Positions 8,253 through 17,332 of a stretch of 64,000 nt of DNA are shown one piece after another. Both the position numbers and the translations under genes were made by a program. This stretch comes from Nakamurella flava (lineage in GTDB: Bacteria > Actinomycetota > Actinomycetes > Mycobacteriales > Nakamurellaceae): assembly GCF_005298075.1 (NCBI RefSeq), contig NZ_SZZH01000001.1, positions 1,302,001 through 1,366,000 of the forward strand, written 5' to 3'. The notes under the pieces were generated by a model. The model searched no databases. It saw only the letters and a program-made list of their open reading frames with translations, and was not told the origin of the DNA. How positions within the stretch are numbered: position 1 is the first letter of the stretch; each line of letters opens with the position of its first letter.

Positions 8253-9368
8253 TCAGGAGCGGTCGGTCGGCGGCCCACCGGGCCCGGGCGGCACTCCCCC
8301 GGCGTCCGGTCGTTGCGCGACCGGGGTCGTCGCGGCATGGATCGCCTCGGCCACCGTCTCCGACAACGCGGCCGCCGGCGTGATCGAACCGCCGACGAGG
8401 TCGCGCAGACGATCCATCCTGCGCTCGTGGCCCTCGTGCCGGACCCTGGCCCGAGCCCGTCGCCGCCGCCCGTACAGGTGCCGGGCCCACCACGACCGCT
8501 CCTTGGCCAGGCGGAGGGACCCGACCCAGGTCAATGGCGGATACAGGAAGCCCAGGGCGCCGGTGATCCACTTGCCCTTCAGGAAGCAGACCAGCGCCGG
8601 CCCGAACACCACGGCGACCAGCACCCACACCCAGCCCACATAGTCGCCGGCATCGTCGAGACCCTCGCCGATGAGGGCGAAGTCGACGACGATGCGCGCC
8701 GAGGCGGCGACCACCAGCACCACCGCCACCGCATCGATGGACTTGCGGCCCTTGTCGCTCCAGTAGACGTCGTCCAGGTGCACCCACAGGGCGAACTCGT
8801 CGAACGCCAGGCCCACCCCGACCCCGAAGACCAGGGCCAACAGCGCGCCCGCCACCCCGTCCCCGGGGGTGGTGACCAGGGCCAGCAGGCCGGTGACGAA
8901 CATGGTGACGATGCCGAACACCTGGTGGTGCACGTGCACCCCGCCGATGACGATGTCCTTGACCGGCCCCGTGGCCGGGGCGCCGGTCGCGCCGCGGTGA
9001 CGGATGAACCGGGTCACCGCCCGGGTCACCAGGAACGAGGTCAGGATGCCGAGGAACACCCACAGACCCGGGCCGAGCGACACCAGCCCGCCGGACACGA
9101 TCGCCACGAAGATGGCCCAGGCGATCTCCCCGTTGCTCATCCCGTCGGCGAGTTCGATGGCCGCGTCGTCCGACCCGTCGTCGGCGGCTCCGACATCCGT
9201 CGGCACCGTCACGGTGACCGTCACCGTCGGCGGCGCCGCGTCGGTGGCGGCCGGGGCGGCCGTGGACAGCTGATGCAGAACGGCACCGAACGGATCGGGC
9301 AGACCGGCGGTGACGTGGCTGACCGTGTCGTGCAGCGTGGGTGCCGCGGCGGCCAGGACGGTCAGCAT
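8253..9368 (-). CDS. Uncharacterised multi-pass membrane protein downstream of smc
   Basis: The 371-residue protein has an Ala/Thr/Val-rich N-terminal part (to about residue 75), then six or so hydrophobic helices and a basic, His-containing cytosolic C-terminus. It has two striking conserved-looking polar stretches: IGGVHVHHQVFG at the start of one helix and AFDEFALWVHLDDVYW between helices. Both are rich in His, Asp and Glu and could bind a metal. The start is 10 bases from the smc stop, so it is probably translated from the smc transcript. In many actinobacteria ftsY occupies this place. I do not recognise a named family. Confidence 0.7.
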   Translation of the reverse strand: MLTVLAAAAPTLHDTVSHVTAGLPDPFGAVLHQLSTAAPAATDAAPPTVTVTVTVPTDVGAADDGSDDAAIELADGMSNGEIAWAIFVAIVSGGLVSLGPGLWVFLGILTSFLVTRAVTRFIRHRGATGAPATGPVKDIVIGGVHVHHQVFGIVTMFVTGLLALVTTPGDGVAGALLALVFGVGVGLAFDEFALWVHLDDVYWSDKGRKSIDAVAVVLVVAASARIVVDFALIGEGLDDAGDYVGWVWVLVAVVFGPALVCFLKGKWITGALGFLYPPLTWVGSLRLAKERSWWARHLYGRRRRARARVRHEGHERRMDRLRDLVGGSITPAAALSETVAEAIHAATTPVAQRPDAGGVPPGPGGPPTDRS

Positions 9369-9378
9369 GTCGGCACGC

Positions 9379-12300
9379 TCAGGCCGACGAGGCCACGGCC
9401 GCGGCGGTCTCGTCCGGTGCCGTGGCCGGGTCGGAGGCGGCCCCGGCCGGCGGGCGTTCCCGGATGCGCTGGCTGATGACCGCCGTGATGCCGTCGCCCC
9501 GCATGGAGACCCCGTACAGCGCGTCGGCGGCCTCCATCGTGAACTTCTGGTGGGTGATGATGATCAGCTGAGACGAGTCGCGCAGCTCGGTCAGCAGGCC
9601 CACCAGCCGGGTCAGGTTGACCTCGTCCAGAGCCGCCTCGACCTCGTCCATGACGTAGAACGGGCTGGGCCGGGCACGGAAGATCGCGACCAGCAGCGCC
9701 ACGGCGGTCAGTGACCGCTCGCCGCCGGACAACAGCGAGAGCCGCTTGACCTTCTTGCCCGGCGGCCGGGCGTTCACCTCGATCCCGGTCAGCAGCATGT
9801 CGTCCGGGTTGGTCAGGACCAGCTCGCCGTCACCGCCGGGGAACAGGGTCGCGAAGACCGTCTTGAACTCGCGTTCCACGTCCCAGTAGGCCGAGGTGAA
9901 CAGCTCGAGGATCTTCTCGTCGACCTCCTTGATGACGGCCAGGAGTTCCTTGCGGGTCGATTTGAGGTCCTCGAGCTGGGTGGACAGGAACGCGTGCCGC
10001 TCCTCCAGGGCCGCGAACTCCTCGAGCGCCAGCGGGTTGACCTTGCCCAGGGTGGTCAGGTCGCGTTCGGCCCGCTTGGCCCGCCGCTGCTGGGTGGGCC
10101 GGTCGAACCGCATCGCCGGTGGGGCGCTGACCTGTTCACCGCGCTCGCGGGCCGATTCGTACTCGGCGACCTCTTCCGCGGTCGGCGGCACGAGCACGTC
10201 CGGGCCGTGGGACGCGACGAGATCCTCGGCGCTGACGGCGAAGTCGGCCAGCGCCTGCTCGGCGAGCTGTTGGGCCCGCACGGCCTGCTGGGCCCGGACC
10301 ACCTCGCCGGCGTGCACCGCGCCGGTCAGCCGGTCGAGGTCGGCCTGGAGCTCGGCGACCTGACCACGGGCGGTGGCGGCGGCCTGCTGGGCCTGGGCCT
10401 GCCGCGCGGTGGCCTGCTCCCGACGCTGCTCGGCCTGCGCCAGCGACTGCTCGAGGCGGGCCAGGATGCGTTCGCCGTCGGTCACGACCCGGCGCGCCAC
10501 GGCCAGGCGCCGCTCCCGTTCCGCGGACTCGGCGGCCGCCCGGGCCCGCCGGGCACGCTCCATCGCCGCGGTCCGCCGCAGCCCCTCGGCCTTGCCGGCG
10601 ACGGCCCTCACCCGTTCCTCGGCGCTGCGCAGGGTGAGCCGGGCCTCGACCTCCCGCTGTCGCACGACTGCCGTGCGATCGGCGAGTTCGTCCCGACGGC
10701 TCGCGTCCGGCTCCTCCGACTCGTCCTCGGAATCGGCCTGCGCGGCGTGCAGACGGGCCTCGAGATCGGCGACCGCCTGGCGGTTCTCGGTCCGGGCGGC
10801 GTCGGCCGCGGCCCGCTGCTGTTCGAGCCGGGAAAGTTCGGCCTTGGCCGAGCGGGCCGCACCGGCGAGCCGGTTCAACTGCTCCTCGACGGCCGACATG
10901 CGGGCATCCGAGTCGTGCAGAGCGGCGAGCGTGGCCGTGGCCTCGGACTGCCGCTGGCCCACTTCGGCCGTCGCTCCGGCCAGCGCGGCCTCGGCGGCCG
11001 CGACCGTGGCGCGGACATGGGTCCGCTGCTCCTCGGCCCGGTCGACCGCCAGTTGGCGTTCTAGCGTCGACTGGGCGCTGTCGGTGCCACCGGCCGCCCA
11101 GCCGGCGCCGATCAGGTCCCCGTCCGCGGTGACCGCGCGCACCGCCGACTGGGCGGCGACGAGGGCCTGGGCGGCGTCGAGATCGTCGACGACGGCCACC
11201 CCCGCCAGCGCCGCGACCACCCCGGTCCGCAGCCGCTCCGGCGCGGTCACCAGGTCCAGGGCCCAGCGGGCGCCCGCCGGCAGGTCCGGGCGATCCGAGG
11301 CCTCGCCCGATCCGGGGGCCTGCTCGACCATCAGGCCGGCCCGTCCGCCGTCGGACTCCCGCAGCAGCCGCAGTGCGGCCGCCGCGTCGGCCACCGTGGT
11401 GACCACGATCGCGTCGGCCAGCGGGCCGAGCGCGGCGGCCACCGCCCGTTCCGCGCCGGCGGCCACCTTCAGCTGACCGGAGACCGGACCGACGACGCCG
11501 GTCAACCGGTCCGTCGCACCCAGCACGGCGCCGCGCCCGTCCTTCGGATCCAGTCCGAGCCGCAGGGCGTCGATCCGGGCCCCCAACTCGGCGTCCTGCG
11601 CCCGGGCGGCGCGCAGCTCCTCGGTCAGGGTGGACACCCGGGCCTGCGCCGCCTCCAACGCGGCCACCGCGTCCTCGTGGTCGGCGTCGAGCCCGATCTC
11701 GGACGAGTCGAGGTCGCCGACCGAACCCTGCAGGCCGGCGAACTCCTGCTCGGCGGTGGTCGCCCGGCCGGCGGCCTCGGCGATGGCGCCGGCCAGCCGG
11801 GCGGCCGCGTCGTCGGCGGCCGACAGCCGGGAGCGCGCCGCCTGGACCTGACCGGCCAACCGGGCGAGTCCTTCGCGCCGGTCGGCGATCGCCCGACTGG
11901 CCGACAGCAGCTCCTGCTCGGCGGTGCGCAGCATCGACTCGAGTTCACCGCGTTCGGCGGCGACGGCGTCGACCGTCTCCTGCGCCCCTTCGCGGGCCGC
12001 CTCGGCCGCCTCCTCGTCCATCTCGGCCCGTTCGGCCGCCGCCTCCAGTTCCTCGGGCTCCCGGCCGGATCCGGCGTTCGGCAGCGGAGCCGACAGGTGC
12101 CGGGACCGTTCGGCGGCCAGCGAGACGGTGCCGCGGAACCGTTCGGCCAAGGCGGACAGGGCGAACCAGGTGTCCTGGGCCCGTTGCAGGGCCGGCGCCA
12201 CCTCCTTGAGCGCGGCCTCCGCCGTCTCCCGGGTGGCCGTGGCCTCGGTCAGCGCGGCGGTGATCCGGTCCCGCTGCTCGTCCAGGGCCTGCTCGTCGAC

Positions 12301-13035
12301 GGCGTCCTTGGCGATCTGCGCGGTCAATTGGGCGATGTCGTCGGCCAGCAGCCGCATCCGCGAGTCCCGCAGGTCGGCCTGGATCCCGGCGGCCCGACGG
12401 GCCACCGCGGCCTGCCGGCCCAACGGTCCGAGCTGCCGGCGGATCTCGGTGAGCAGGTCCGACAGTCGGGTGAAGTTCGCCTGGGACGAGTCCAGGCGAC
12501 GCTGGGCCCGTTCCTTGCGCTTGCGGTGCTTGAGGACGCCAGCGGCCTCCTCGATGAACGCCCGGCGGTCCTCCGGCCGGGCCGACAGCACGGCGTCCAA
12601 CTGGCCCTGCCCGACGATGACGTGCATCTCCCGGCCGATGCCGGAGTCGGACAGCAGCTCCTGGATGTCCAGCAGCCGGCAGGCCTTCCCGTTGAGCTCG
12701 TACTCCCCGGCGCCGTCCCGGAACATCCGGCGGGTGATCGAGACCTCGGTGTAGTCGATGGGCAGCGCGCCGTCGGAGTTGTCGATCGTCAGCGTCACCT
12801 CGGCCCGGCCCAGCGGCGGCCGGTCGGCGGTGCCGGCGAAGATGACGTCCTCCATCTTGCCGCCGCGCAGCGCCTTGGCGCCCTGCTCCCCCAGCACCCA
12901 GGCGATGGCGTCGACGACGTTGGACTTCCCGGAGCCGTTCGGCCCGACGACCGCGGTGATGCCCGGCTCCAGGCGCAGCGTGGTGGACGACGCGAAGGAC
13001 TTGAACCCCTTCATGGTCAGGGATTTCAGGTACAT
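9379..13035 (-). CDS. smc: Chromosome segregation ATPase SMC
   Basis: This is a full-length 1218-residue SMC, the core of the bacterial condensin with ScpA/ScpB. The N-terminal head has Walker A GPNGSGKSNVVDAIAW. Long coiled coils (about 170-490 and 660-1010) flank a hinge near 500-650. The C-terminal head has signature LSLLSGGERSL and Walker B FYVMDEVEAALDEVN. It ends in a short Ala/Pro/Thr tail. ATG 13035 is followed at once by the canonical MYLKSLTMKGFKSFA. acyP lies 137 bases upstream on the same strand, as in other actinobacteria; the gene that follows is the membrane protein described above. Confidence 0.98.
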   Translation of the reverse strand: MYLKSLTMKGFKSFASSTTLRLEPGITAVVGPNGSGKSNVVDAIAWVLGEQGAKALRGGKMEDVIFAGTADRPPLGRAEVTLTIDNSDGALPIDYTEVSITRRMFRDGAGEYELNGKACRLLDIQELLSDSGIGREMHVIVGQGQLDAVLSARPEDRRAFIEEAAGVLKHRKRKERAQRRLDSSQANFTRLSDLLTEIRRQLGPLGRQAAVARRAAGIQADLRDSRMRLLADDIAQLTAQIAKDAVDEQALDEQRDRITAALTEATATRETAEAALKEVAPALQRAQDTWFALSALAERFRGTVSLAAERSRHLSAPLPNAGSGREPEELEAAAERAEMDEEAAEAAREGAQETVDAVAAERGELESMLRTAEQELLSASRAIADRREGLARLAGQVQAARSRLSAADDAAARLAGAIAEAAGRATTAEQEFAGLQGSVGDLDSSEIGLDADHEDAVAALEAAQARVSTLTEELRAARAQDAELGARIDALRLGLDPKDGRGAVLGATDRLTGVVGPVSGQLKVAAGAERAVAAALGPLADAIVVTTVADAAAALRLLRESDGGRAGLMVEQAPGSGEASDRPDLPAGARWALDLVTAPERLRTGVVAALAGVAVVDDLDAAQALVAAQSAVRAVTADGDLIGAGWAAGGTDSAQSTLERQLAVDRAEEQRTHVRATVAAAEAALAGATAEVGQRQSEATATLAALHDSDARMSAVEEQLNRLAGAARSAKAELSRLEQQRAAADAARTENRQAVADLEARLHAAQADSEDESEEPDASRRDELADRTAVVRQREVEARLTLRSAEERVRAVAGKAEGLRRTAAMERARRARAAAESAERERRLAVARRVVTDGERILARLEQSLAQAEQRREQATARQAQAQQAAATARGQVAELQADLDRLTGAVHAGEVVRAQQAVRAQQLAEQALADFAVSAEDLVASHGPDVLVPPTAEEVAEYESARERGEQVSAPPAMRFDRPTQQRRAKRAERDLTTLGKVNPLALEEFAALEERHAFLSTQLEDLKSTRKELLAVIKEVDEKILELFTSAYWDVEREFKTVFATLFPGGDGELVLTNPDDMLLTGIEVNARPPGKKVKRLSLLSGGERSLTAVALLVAIFRARPSPFYVMDEVEAALDEVNLTRLVGLLTELRDSSQLIIITHQKFTMEAADALYGVSMRGDGITAVISQRIRERPPAGAASDPATAPDETAAAVASSA

Positions 13036-13172
13036 GCGGCGGTCGTCCCCCTGTCCGTTCTGTTCGGCCGGCTCGGCGCCCCCCGGCGACCGTCGGCCAC
13101 GCGGAGCATGCCGGGGCCGGCGGGTACGTCCGGTCGCACGCTACCGGCTCCGGGCGGCCCCGGGGTGCAGGC

Positions 13173-13469
13173 TCAGCGCACCCCGAAGCCCGTGGCCCCC
13201 CGCGCCTCGTCCCACCGTTCGACGACGGTGTCGACCGACCCCGGGGTGCGGGGACCCCGCAGATCGTCCAGCAGGGCCTGGCAGTCGGCCCGGGGTCCCT
13301 CGACGACCACCTCGACCCGGCCGTCGACCAGGTTGCGGGCGTACCCGGCCAGGCCGTGTTCGCCGGCCCGGGTCCGGGTCCACCAGCGGAACCCGACCCC
13401 CTGGACGACCCCGTGCACCCAGGCGGTCAACCGGGCCGGTGCTGCGGGATCGCGGGTCGGCTCGCTCAT
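13173..13469 (-). CDS. acyP: Acylphosphatase
   Basis: The 98-residue protein hydrolyses the acyl-phosphate bond of small carboxyl phosphates. It shows the family motif [15 protein letters not shown] (phosphate-binding loop with catalytic Arg) and the catalytic Asn in [22 protein letters not shown] is spaced well before ATG 13469. It lies just upstream of smc on the same strand, its common place in actinobacteria. Confidence 0.95.
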   Translation of the reverse strand: MSEPTRDPAAPARLTAWVHGVVQGVGFRWWTRTRAGEHGLAGYARNLVDGRVEVVVEGPRADCQALLDDLRGPRTPGSVDTVVERWDEARGATGFGVR

Positions 13470-13527
13470 CGTGCTGCTCCTCGAGGGGTCGGGGGTGCCG
13501 GGGTCAGAGACGTGACGGGTCGAACGG

Positions 13528-14994
13528 TCAGCCCCGGTACACCGTGAGCCGGGTGTCGGAGATCTGGATGTCCAACCGGTCGACCGGTGCGGTGGTCTCG
13601 CCGTCGTGGGCCACCGGGCGGGGCCCTTCCGGGAGCTGGATCCGGACGCGGCCGGCCTCCACCGCCTCGTACACCCCGCTGAAGCGGGGCAACCCGATGA
13701 ACGACATCAGGACGGCGCGGGTGCGGGACAGCGGTCGGTCGGCCCGCAGGAACTGGACGTCCAGTACTCCCCCGGCCAGCTGATCCCGCCAGCTCGGGGT
13801 CAGTCCCCGAGGGGTGTAGCGGCCGTTGCCGACGAAGACGATCCACACCTTGAACTTGCGGTCGTTGATCGTCACCTGCCACGGCGCGGTGTGCCGCAGG
13901 GTGCGGAACACGGCCAGGGCCGTCGCGGGCCACTTTCCCATCCGCTGCGAGTAGCGGTCGCGCCGGTCGACCATCTCCGGGTAGGTCCCGACGCTGGCGG
14001 TGTTGAGGAAGGCGGCGCCGTTGAGGAAGCCGAGGTCGACCATCCCGGCGCGGCCCTCCTCGACCGCGCTCGCCATCTGCTCGACGGTGAGCGCTCCGAT
14101 GGACTTGGCGAAGTTGTTGAACGTGCCGGCCGGGAACACGGCCAGCGGTATGCCACGGTCGTGGGCGATGGCGGCGACCGACGCGACGGTGCCGTCGCCG
14201 CCGGCCACCCCCAGCGCCCGCAGGCTGCCCTCACCTTCGGCCGGCAGCGCGTCGGCCAGGTCGGTGTCCGGGTCCCACTCCACGATCCGCACGGCGGGCA
14301 GGGCCGCACGGAGGGCGTCAGCGGCGCCGTCGCTGCTCCCGGACCGGGCGTTGACGACGACGGTCAGGCCCTCGCCCTGTGGCAGGGCCGGGGCGTCGCC
14401 CGCGGCCATCAACGCCGGCGAGGTCGGCTTGACCGGCCACAGCCGCTTGCCCAGCAGGGCGGCAGCCACGCCGACGGCGGCACCGGCGACGACGTCGGAG
14501 CGGTGATGAACCCCGACGTGCACCCGCGAGTAGGCGACGGCCGCAGCCAATGGCCCCAGGCCGAGCGCCGAGAGCGGCAGTTCCAGCGCCGCGCCGGTCG
14601 CGAAGGCGGCGGCCGACGCCGAGTGACCGGACGGGAACGACGACGTCCACGGGCGGCGCTCGATCCGCCGGCCCATCGCCGTCCGCTCGATCTCCGGGCG
14701 GCGCCGACCGATGATCGGCTTGAGGATCGCGTTCGAGGTGAAGCTCGCGATGGCCAACGAGGAGATGCCACGCAGGGCGGCCCGCCGGGTGCGGCCGGGC
14801 ACCAGGGCCCCCACGATCCCGATACCCAGCCAGAGCCGGCCGTGATTGGCCGACGTCGTCAGGGCCCGCAGGGCACTGTCGACGGTCCGCGACTCCGCAG
14901 ACGGCAGCTCGGCGGGGGTGCGGGCGAGGGGGCCGTCGACGGCCGGCAGACGCCGGGCCACCGCCGACCACAGCGACGGGGAGGTGGGGTTCAC
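13528..14994 (-). CDS. PAP2 phosphatase / diacylglycerol-kinase fusion protein
   Basis: The 488-residue protein joins two lipid-modifying modules. The N-terminal half is a PAP2 phosphatase with the three signature motifs [20 protein letters not shown] and [13 protein letters not shown] in a membrane-embedded domain. From about residue 200 it has a diacylglycerol/sphingosine-kinase-type catalytic domain with [12 protein letters not shown] and nucleotide loop [13 protein letters not shown], then [11 protein letters not shown]. Such fusions are known in actinobacteria and are thought to act on phosphatidic acid or isoprenoid lipids, but the reaction is not settled. It is the first gene of the segment that separates acyP from mutM. 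Confidence 0.88.
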   Translation of the reverse strand: MNPTSPSLWSAVARRLPAVDGPLARTPAELPSAESRTVDSALRALTTSANHGRLWLGIGIVGALVPGRTRRAALRGISSLAIASFTSNAILKPIIGRRRPEIERTAMGRRIERRPWTSSFPSGHSASAAAFATGAALELPLSALGLGPLAAAVAYSRVHVGVHHRSDVVAGAAVGVAAALLGKRLWPVKPTSPALMAAGDAPALPQGEGLTVVVNARSGSSDGAADALRAALPAVRIVEWDPDTDLADALPAEGEGSLRALGVAGGDGTVASVAAIAHDRGIPLAVFPAGTFNNFAKSIGALTVEQMASAVEEGRAGMVDLGFLNGAAFLNTASVGTYPEMVDRRDRYSQRMGKWPATALAVFRTLRHTAPWQVTINDRKFKVWIVFVGNGRYTPRGLTPSWRDQLAGGVLDVQFLRADRPLSRTRAVLMSFIGLPRFSGVYEAVEAGRVRIQLPEGPRPVAHDGETTAPVDRLDIQISDTRLTVYRG

Positions 14995-15088
14995 CCCCGC
15001 ACTCTACGAACCCGCACCAGAGCGGCCCGGGCGGCGGGGGCCTTCCGGTCACCCCGACCGAGCGGGGACCTCCGCCGCCCGCGCCGTG

Positions 15089-16525
15089 TCACCCCCGGCG
15101 ACCGGCACTCCGGGTCAGGGCCGTGCGCACCGGGCCCGGCAGCAACGCGGCCGGCCAGTTCTGGAAGGTGACCGGACGCTGCCAGCGGCGGGCGGCGTCG
15201 GCGCCGATCGAAGTGGAGGACGGTGCGGTGCTCGCCGGGTAGGGACCTCCGTGGTGCAATGCCCGCGTCACGGCGACGCCCGTCGGCCAGCCGTTCCAGA
15301 TGACCCGGCCGACCCGTTCGGTCAGGGCCGGCACCAGGGCGGCGGCGACCGGGTCGGCGGGCTCCCCGTGCACCGTCGCGGTGAGGGCGCCGTCGATCCG
15401 GTCGGCCAACGCCGTCAGGTCAGCGGGGTCATCGTACTCGACCACCACCGCCGCCGGGCCGAAACACTCCTCGAGAGTCACTGCGCCGAAGAGAATCTCG
15501 GCCGCCGGTATCGTGACAAGCGCCGCCTGGGTGGCGGCACCCCCGGCGTGGACCGTCGCCCCGGGCAGGGCCGCTAGCGCCTTCACCCCCTCCTGGTAGG
15601 CGTGTGCGATCCGGTCGGTGAGCAGGTCGACGTCGTCCGGGCTCATAGCGGCCGCGGCGGCGGCCGCCAGTCCACTGCCGGCCGGAGCGAACAACACCCC
15701 CGGCTTGGTGCACAACTGACCGCCGCGTCCGGTGACGCTGGCCGCGAACCCGGCGGCGATCTCGGCCACCCGGGCCTGGGCCGCGGCGGGAGTGACGTAG
15801 ACCGGGTTGAGTGAGGCGAGCTCACCGAAGAACGGGATCGGGTCGGGTCGGCCGACCGCGAGGTCGAACAGGACCCGGCCACCGGCCAGACTGCCGGTGA
15901 AACCGCAGGCCCGGATCCGGCCGTCGACCAGGGCGGCTGTCCCGGCGGCCACGCCGGTCAGATGACCCAGGGTGCCGTCCGGGGCACCGGCCTTCCGCAG
16001 GGCGGCGACGGCCACCTCGAAGGTCCGCCGGGACAGCTGCGGATGCCCGGGGTTGCCCTTGACCACCACAGGACAACCCGCCGCCCAGGCCGAGGCGGTG
16101 TCGTTGCCGACCACGGAGAACGCGAAGGGGAAATTGCTCGCCGTGAACACCAGGACCGGGCCGATGGGCAGGGCCGCACGCACCAGGGCGGGACGCGGCG
16201 CGACGGGATAGTCGGCATCGGCCTCCTCGACGACCAGGTCCAGGAGCTCCGGGGACGCTGCCCGGTCGGCCAGGTGCTGCAACTGGAAGACCGTCCGGGT
16301 GACCTCGACGTCCAGCGCCGCCCGGGGTAGGCAGGTCTCGGCCACGGCGAGATCGAGCAGTTCAGCACGGTGCTCGTCGACCGCCGCAGCGACGGTCCGC
16401 ATCCAGCGCGCCCGTTCGGCGCCCTCCTGCGCGGCCAGGACCGGCGCCGCGGCATCGGCCGCTGCCAGGACGAGATCCGTGTCGTACGTGGTGGTGTCGG
16501 CCGGGGCCGCTGCGGTGGTCGTCAT
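15089..16525 (-). CDS. Aldehyde dehydrogenase, ketoglutarate-semialdehyde-dehydrogenase type
   Basis: The 478-residue NAD(P)-dependent ALDH has catalytic Cys272 in GGQLCTKPGV and the family-specific Glu in FFGELASLNPV. The cofactor segment is TASNFPFAFSVVGNDTASAW followed by AGCPVVVKGNPGHP. These are features of the 2,5-dioxopentanoate (ketoglutarate semialdehyde) dehydrogenase branch, which ends several sugar-acid pathways. Here the true substrate is likely the aldehyde made by the divergent island. ATG 16525 is preferred over the longer frame to 16867, which crosses the shared operator and the regulator start. There is no Shine-Dalgarno; a TAGGGT -10 lies seven bases upstream, so the mRNA may be leaderless. 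Confidence 0.88.
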   Translation of the reverse strand: MTTTAAAPADTTTYDTDLVLAAADAAAPVLAAQEGAERARWMRTVAAAVDEHRAELLDLAVAETCLPRAALDVEVTRTVFQLQHLADRAASPELLDLVVEEADADYPVAPRPALVRAALPIGPVLVFTASNFPFAFSVVGNDTASAWAAGCPVVVKGNPGHPQLSRRTFEVAVAALRKAGAPDGTLGHLTGVAAGTAALVDGRIRACGFTGSLAGGRVLFDLAVGRPDPIPFFGELASLNPVYVTPAAAQARVAEIAAGFAASVTGRGGQLCTKPGVLFAPAGSGLAAAAAAAMSPDDVDLLTDRIAHAYQEGVKALAALPGATVHAGGAATQAALVTIPAAEILFGAVTLEECFGPAAVVVEYDDPADLTALADRIDGALTATVHGEPADPVAAALVPALTERVGRVIWNGWPTGVAVTRALHHGGPYPASTAPSSTSIGADAARRWQRPVTFQNWPAALLPGPVRTALTRSAGRRG

Positions 16526-16532
16526 GATGGCG

Positions 16533-16561
16533 ACCCTAGGGCAAACCGTTGACAGAGTGAA
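16533..16561 (-). promoter_or_regulatory. Candidate leaderless promoter of the aldehyde dehydrogenase
   Basis: On the minus strand TTCACT (16561-16556) and TAGGGT (16538-16533) are 17 bases apart. The -10 ends seven bases before the ATG, so transcription would start at or next to the A of the start codon. The -35 overlaps the left arm of the palindrome at 16556-16571. The -35 match is only moderate. Confidence 0.45.
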
Positions 16562-16576
16562 GATCTTCACTATAGT
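16549..16576 (+). promoter_or_regulatory. Strong leaderless promoter of the XRE-cupin regulator
   Basis: TTGACA (16549-16554) and TATAGT (16571-16576) are separated by 16 bases. The expected start, 6-7 bases on, coincides with the A of ATG 16583, so the transcript would have no leader. This is the best consensus match to a vegetative promoter noticed in the window. The palindromic operator occupies the whole spacer. Confidence 0.7.
16556..16571. promoter_or_regulatory. Putative operator: perfect 16-bp palindrome
   Basis: AGTGAAGA/TCTTCACT is a perfect palindrome between -35 and -10 of the regulator promoter and over the -35 of the divergent aldehyde dehydrogenase promoter. A dimer bound here would shut both. 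The XRE-cupin protein starting 12 bases further on is the natural candidate, giving autoregulation. Confidence 0.7.
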
Positions 16577-16582
16577 TCCACC

Positions 16583-17188
16583 ATGACCACGGCCCCGGGA
16601 GTGACCGACCAGGAAGCTCCCAACCTCACCGTGATGGTCGCCGCCATCGGCGCGACCGTCCGTCAGCTCCGCAAGGAAGCGGGACTCACCCTCGAGCAGC
16701 TCGCCGACCGCGGCCAGCTGTCCGTCGGACTCGTCAGTCAACTGGAACGCGGAAAAGGCAACCCCAGCTTCGCGACCCTGGTGCAGATCGCCCATGGACT
16801 CAACGTCCCCGTCGGCCGTCTGATGCTGATCGAGAACACCCCCAGCCCGGTCGTCCGCGCCTCCCAACGACGACGGGTCGACTCACACGGCATCCCCGGC
16901 GACCTGTGCGTCTACGAGATGCTGACCCCCGACCTCAACGGCGCTCTGGAAGCGACCTGGGTCCGCGCACTCCCCGGTCATGACACCAGCGCCACCCCCT
17001 TCGTGCACCACGGCGAAGAGATCGGAATCGTCCTCTCGGGCTCCCTCGACGTGCACGTCGGGGACACGAGTTACCGACTGGACGCCGGCGACTCCATCCG
17101 CTTCTCCTCCACCGTCCCCCATTGGTTCGCCAACCGGGGCACGGAAACCGTTGACGCCGTGTGGGTGTCGACTCCCCCGAGCTGGTGA
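16583..17188 (+). CDS. XRE-family regulator with C-terminal cupin domain
   Basis: The 201-residue protein has an N-terminal helix-turn-helix of XRE/Cro type (LRKEAGLTLEQLADRGQLSVG with VSQLERGKGNPSFATL, residues about 30-70) and a C-terminal cupin_2 beta-barrel (HHGEEIGIVLSGSLDVHVG, then YRLDAGDSIRFSSTVPHWF). This layout is typical of PuuR-like regulators that sense a small metabolite in the cupin. It diverges from the aldehyde dehydrogenase and precedes the permease operon, so it probably controls the island. ATG 16583 fits a leaderless start, since no ribosome-binding site precedes it. Confidence 0.9.
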   Translation: MTTAPGVTDQEAPNLTVMVAAIGATVRQLRKEAGLTLEQLADRGQLSVGLVSQLERGKGNPSFATLVQIAHGLNVPVGRLMLIENTPSPVVRASQRRRVDSHGIPGDLCVYEMLTPDLNGALEATWVRALPGHDTSATPFVHHGEEIGIVLSGSLDVHVGDTSYRLDAGDSIRFSSTVPHWFANRGTETVDAVWVSTPPSW

Positions 17189-17192
17189 CCGA

Positions 17193-17209
17193 CCGCCCCT
17201 ACGGGGCGG
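17193..17209 (+). terminator. Short GC-rich hairpin after the regulator gene
   Basis: CCGCCCC and GGGGCGG pair around a three-base TAC loop, starting four bases after the regulator stop. There is no T-run. It could be a weak terminator or attenuator that separates regulator expression from the catabolic genes that begin at 17333. Confidence 0.5.
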
Positions 17210-17332
17210 CCCCTGCACAGTCCTCCCACCGCCCCTCCCGCGACCGCCGCCGTCGTCGCGCGCCCGAGGGCCGGTGTCCTCGACGACCCCTGCGACCGGG
17301 TTGACGCCTGCCGTCACCGGGAAGGCCCAGTC

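Noticed and set aside
11677-13515. 612-codon plus-strand frame over smc
   Set aside because: It is the complement of the smc coiled-coil coding region; no recognisable domain.
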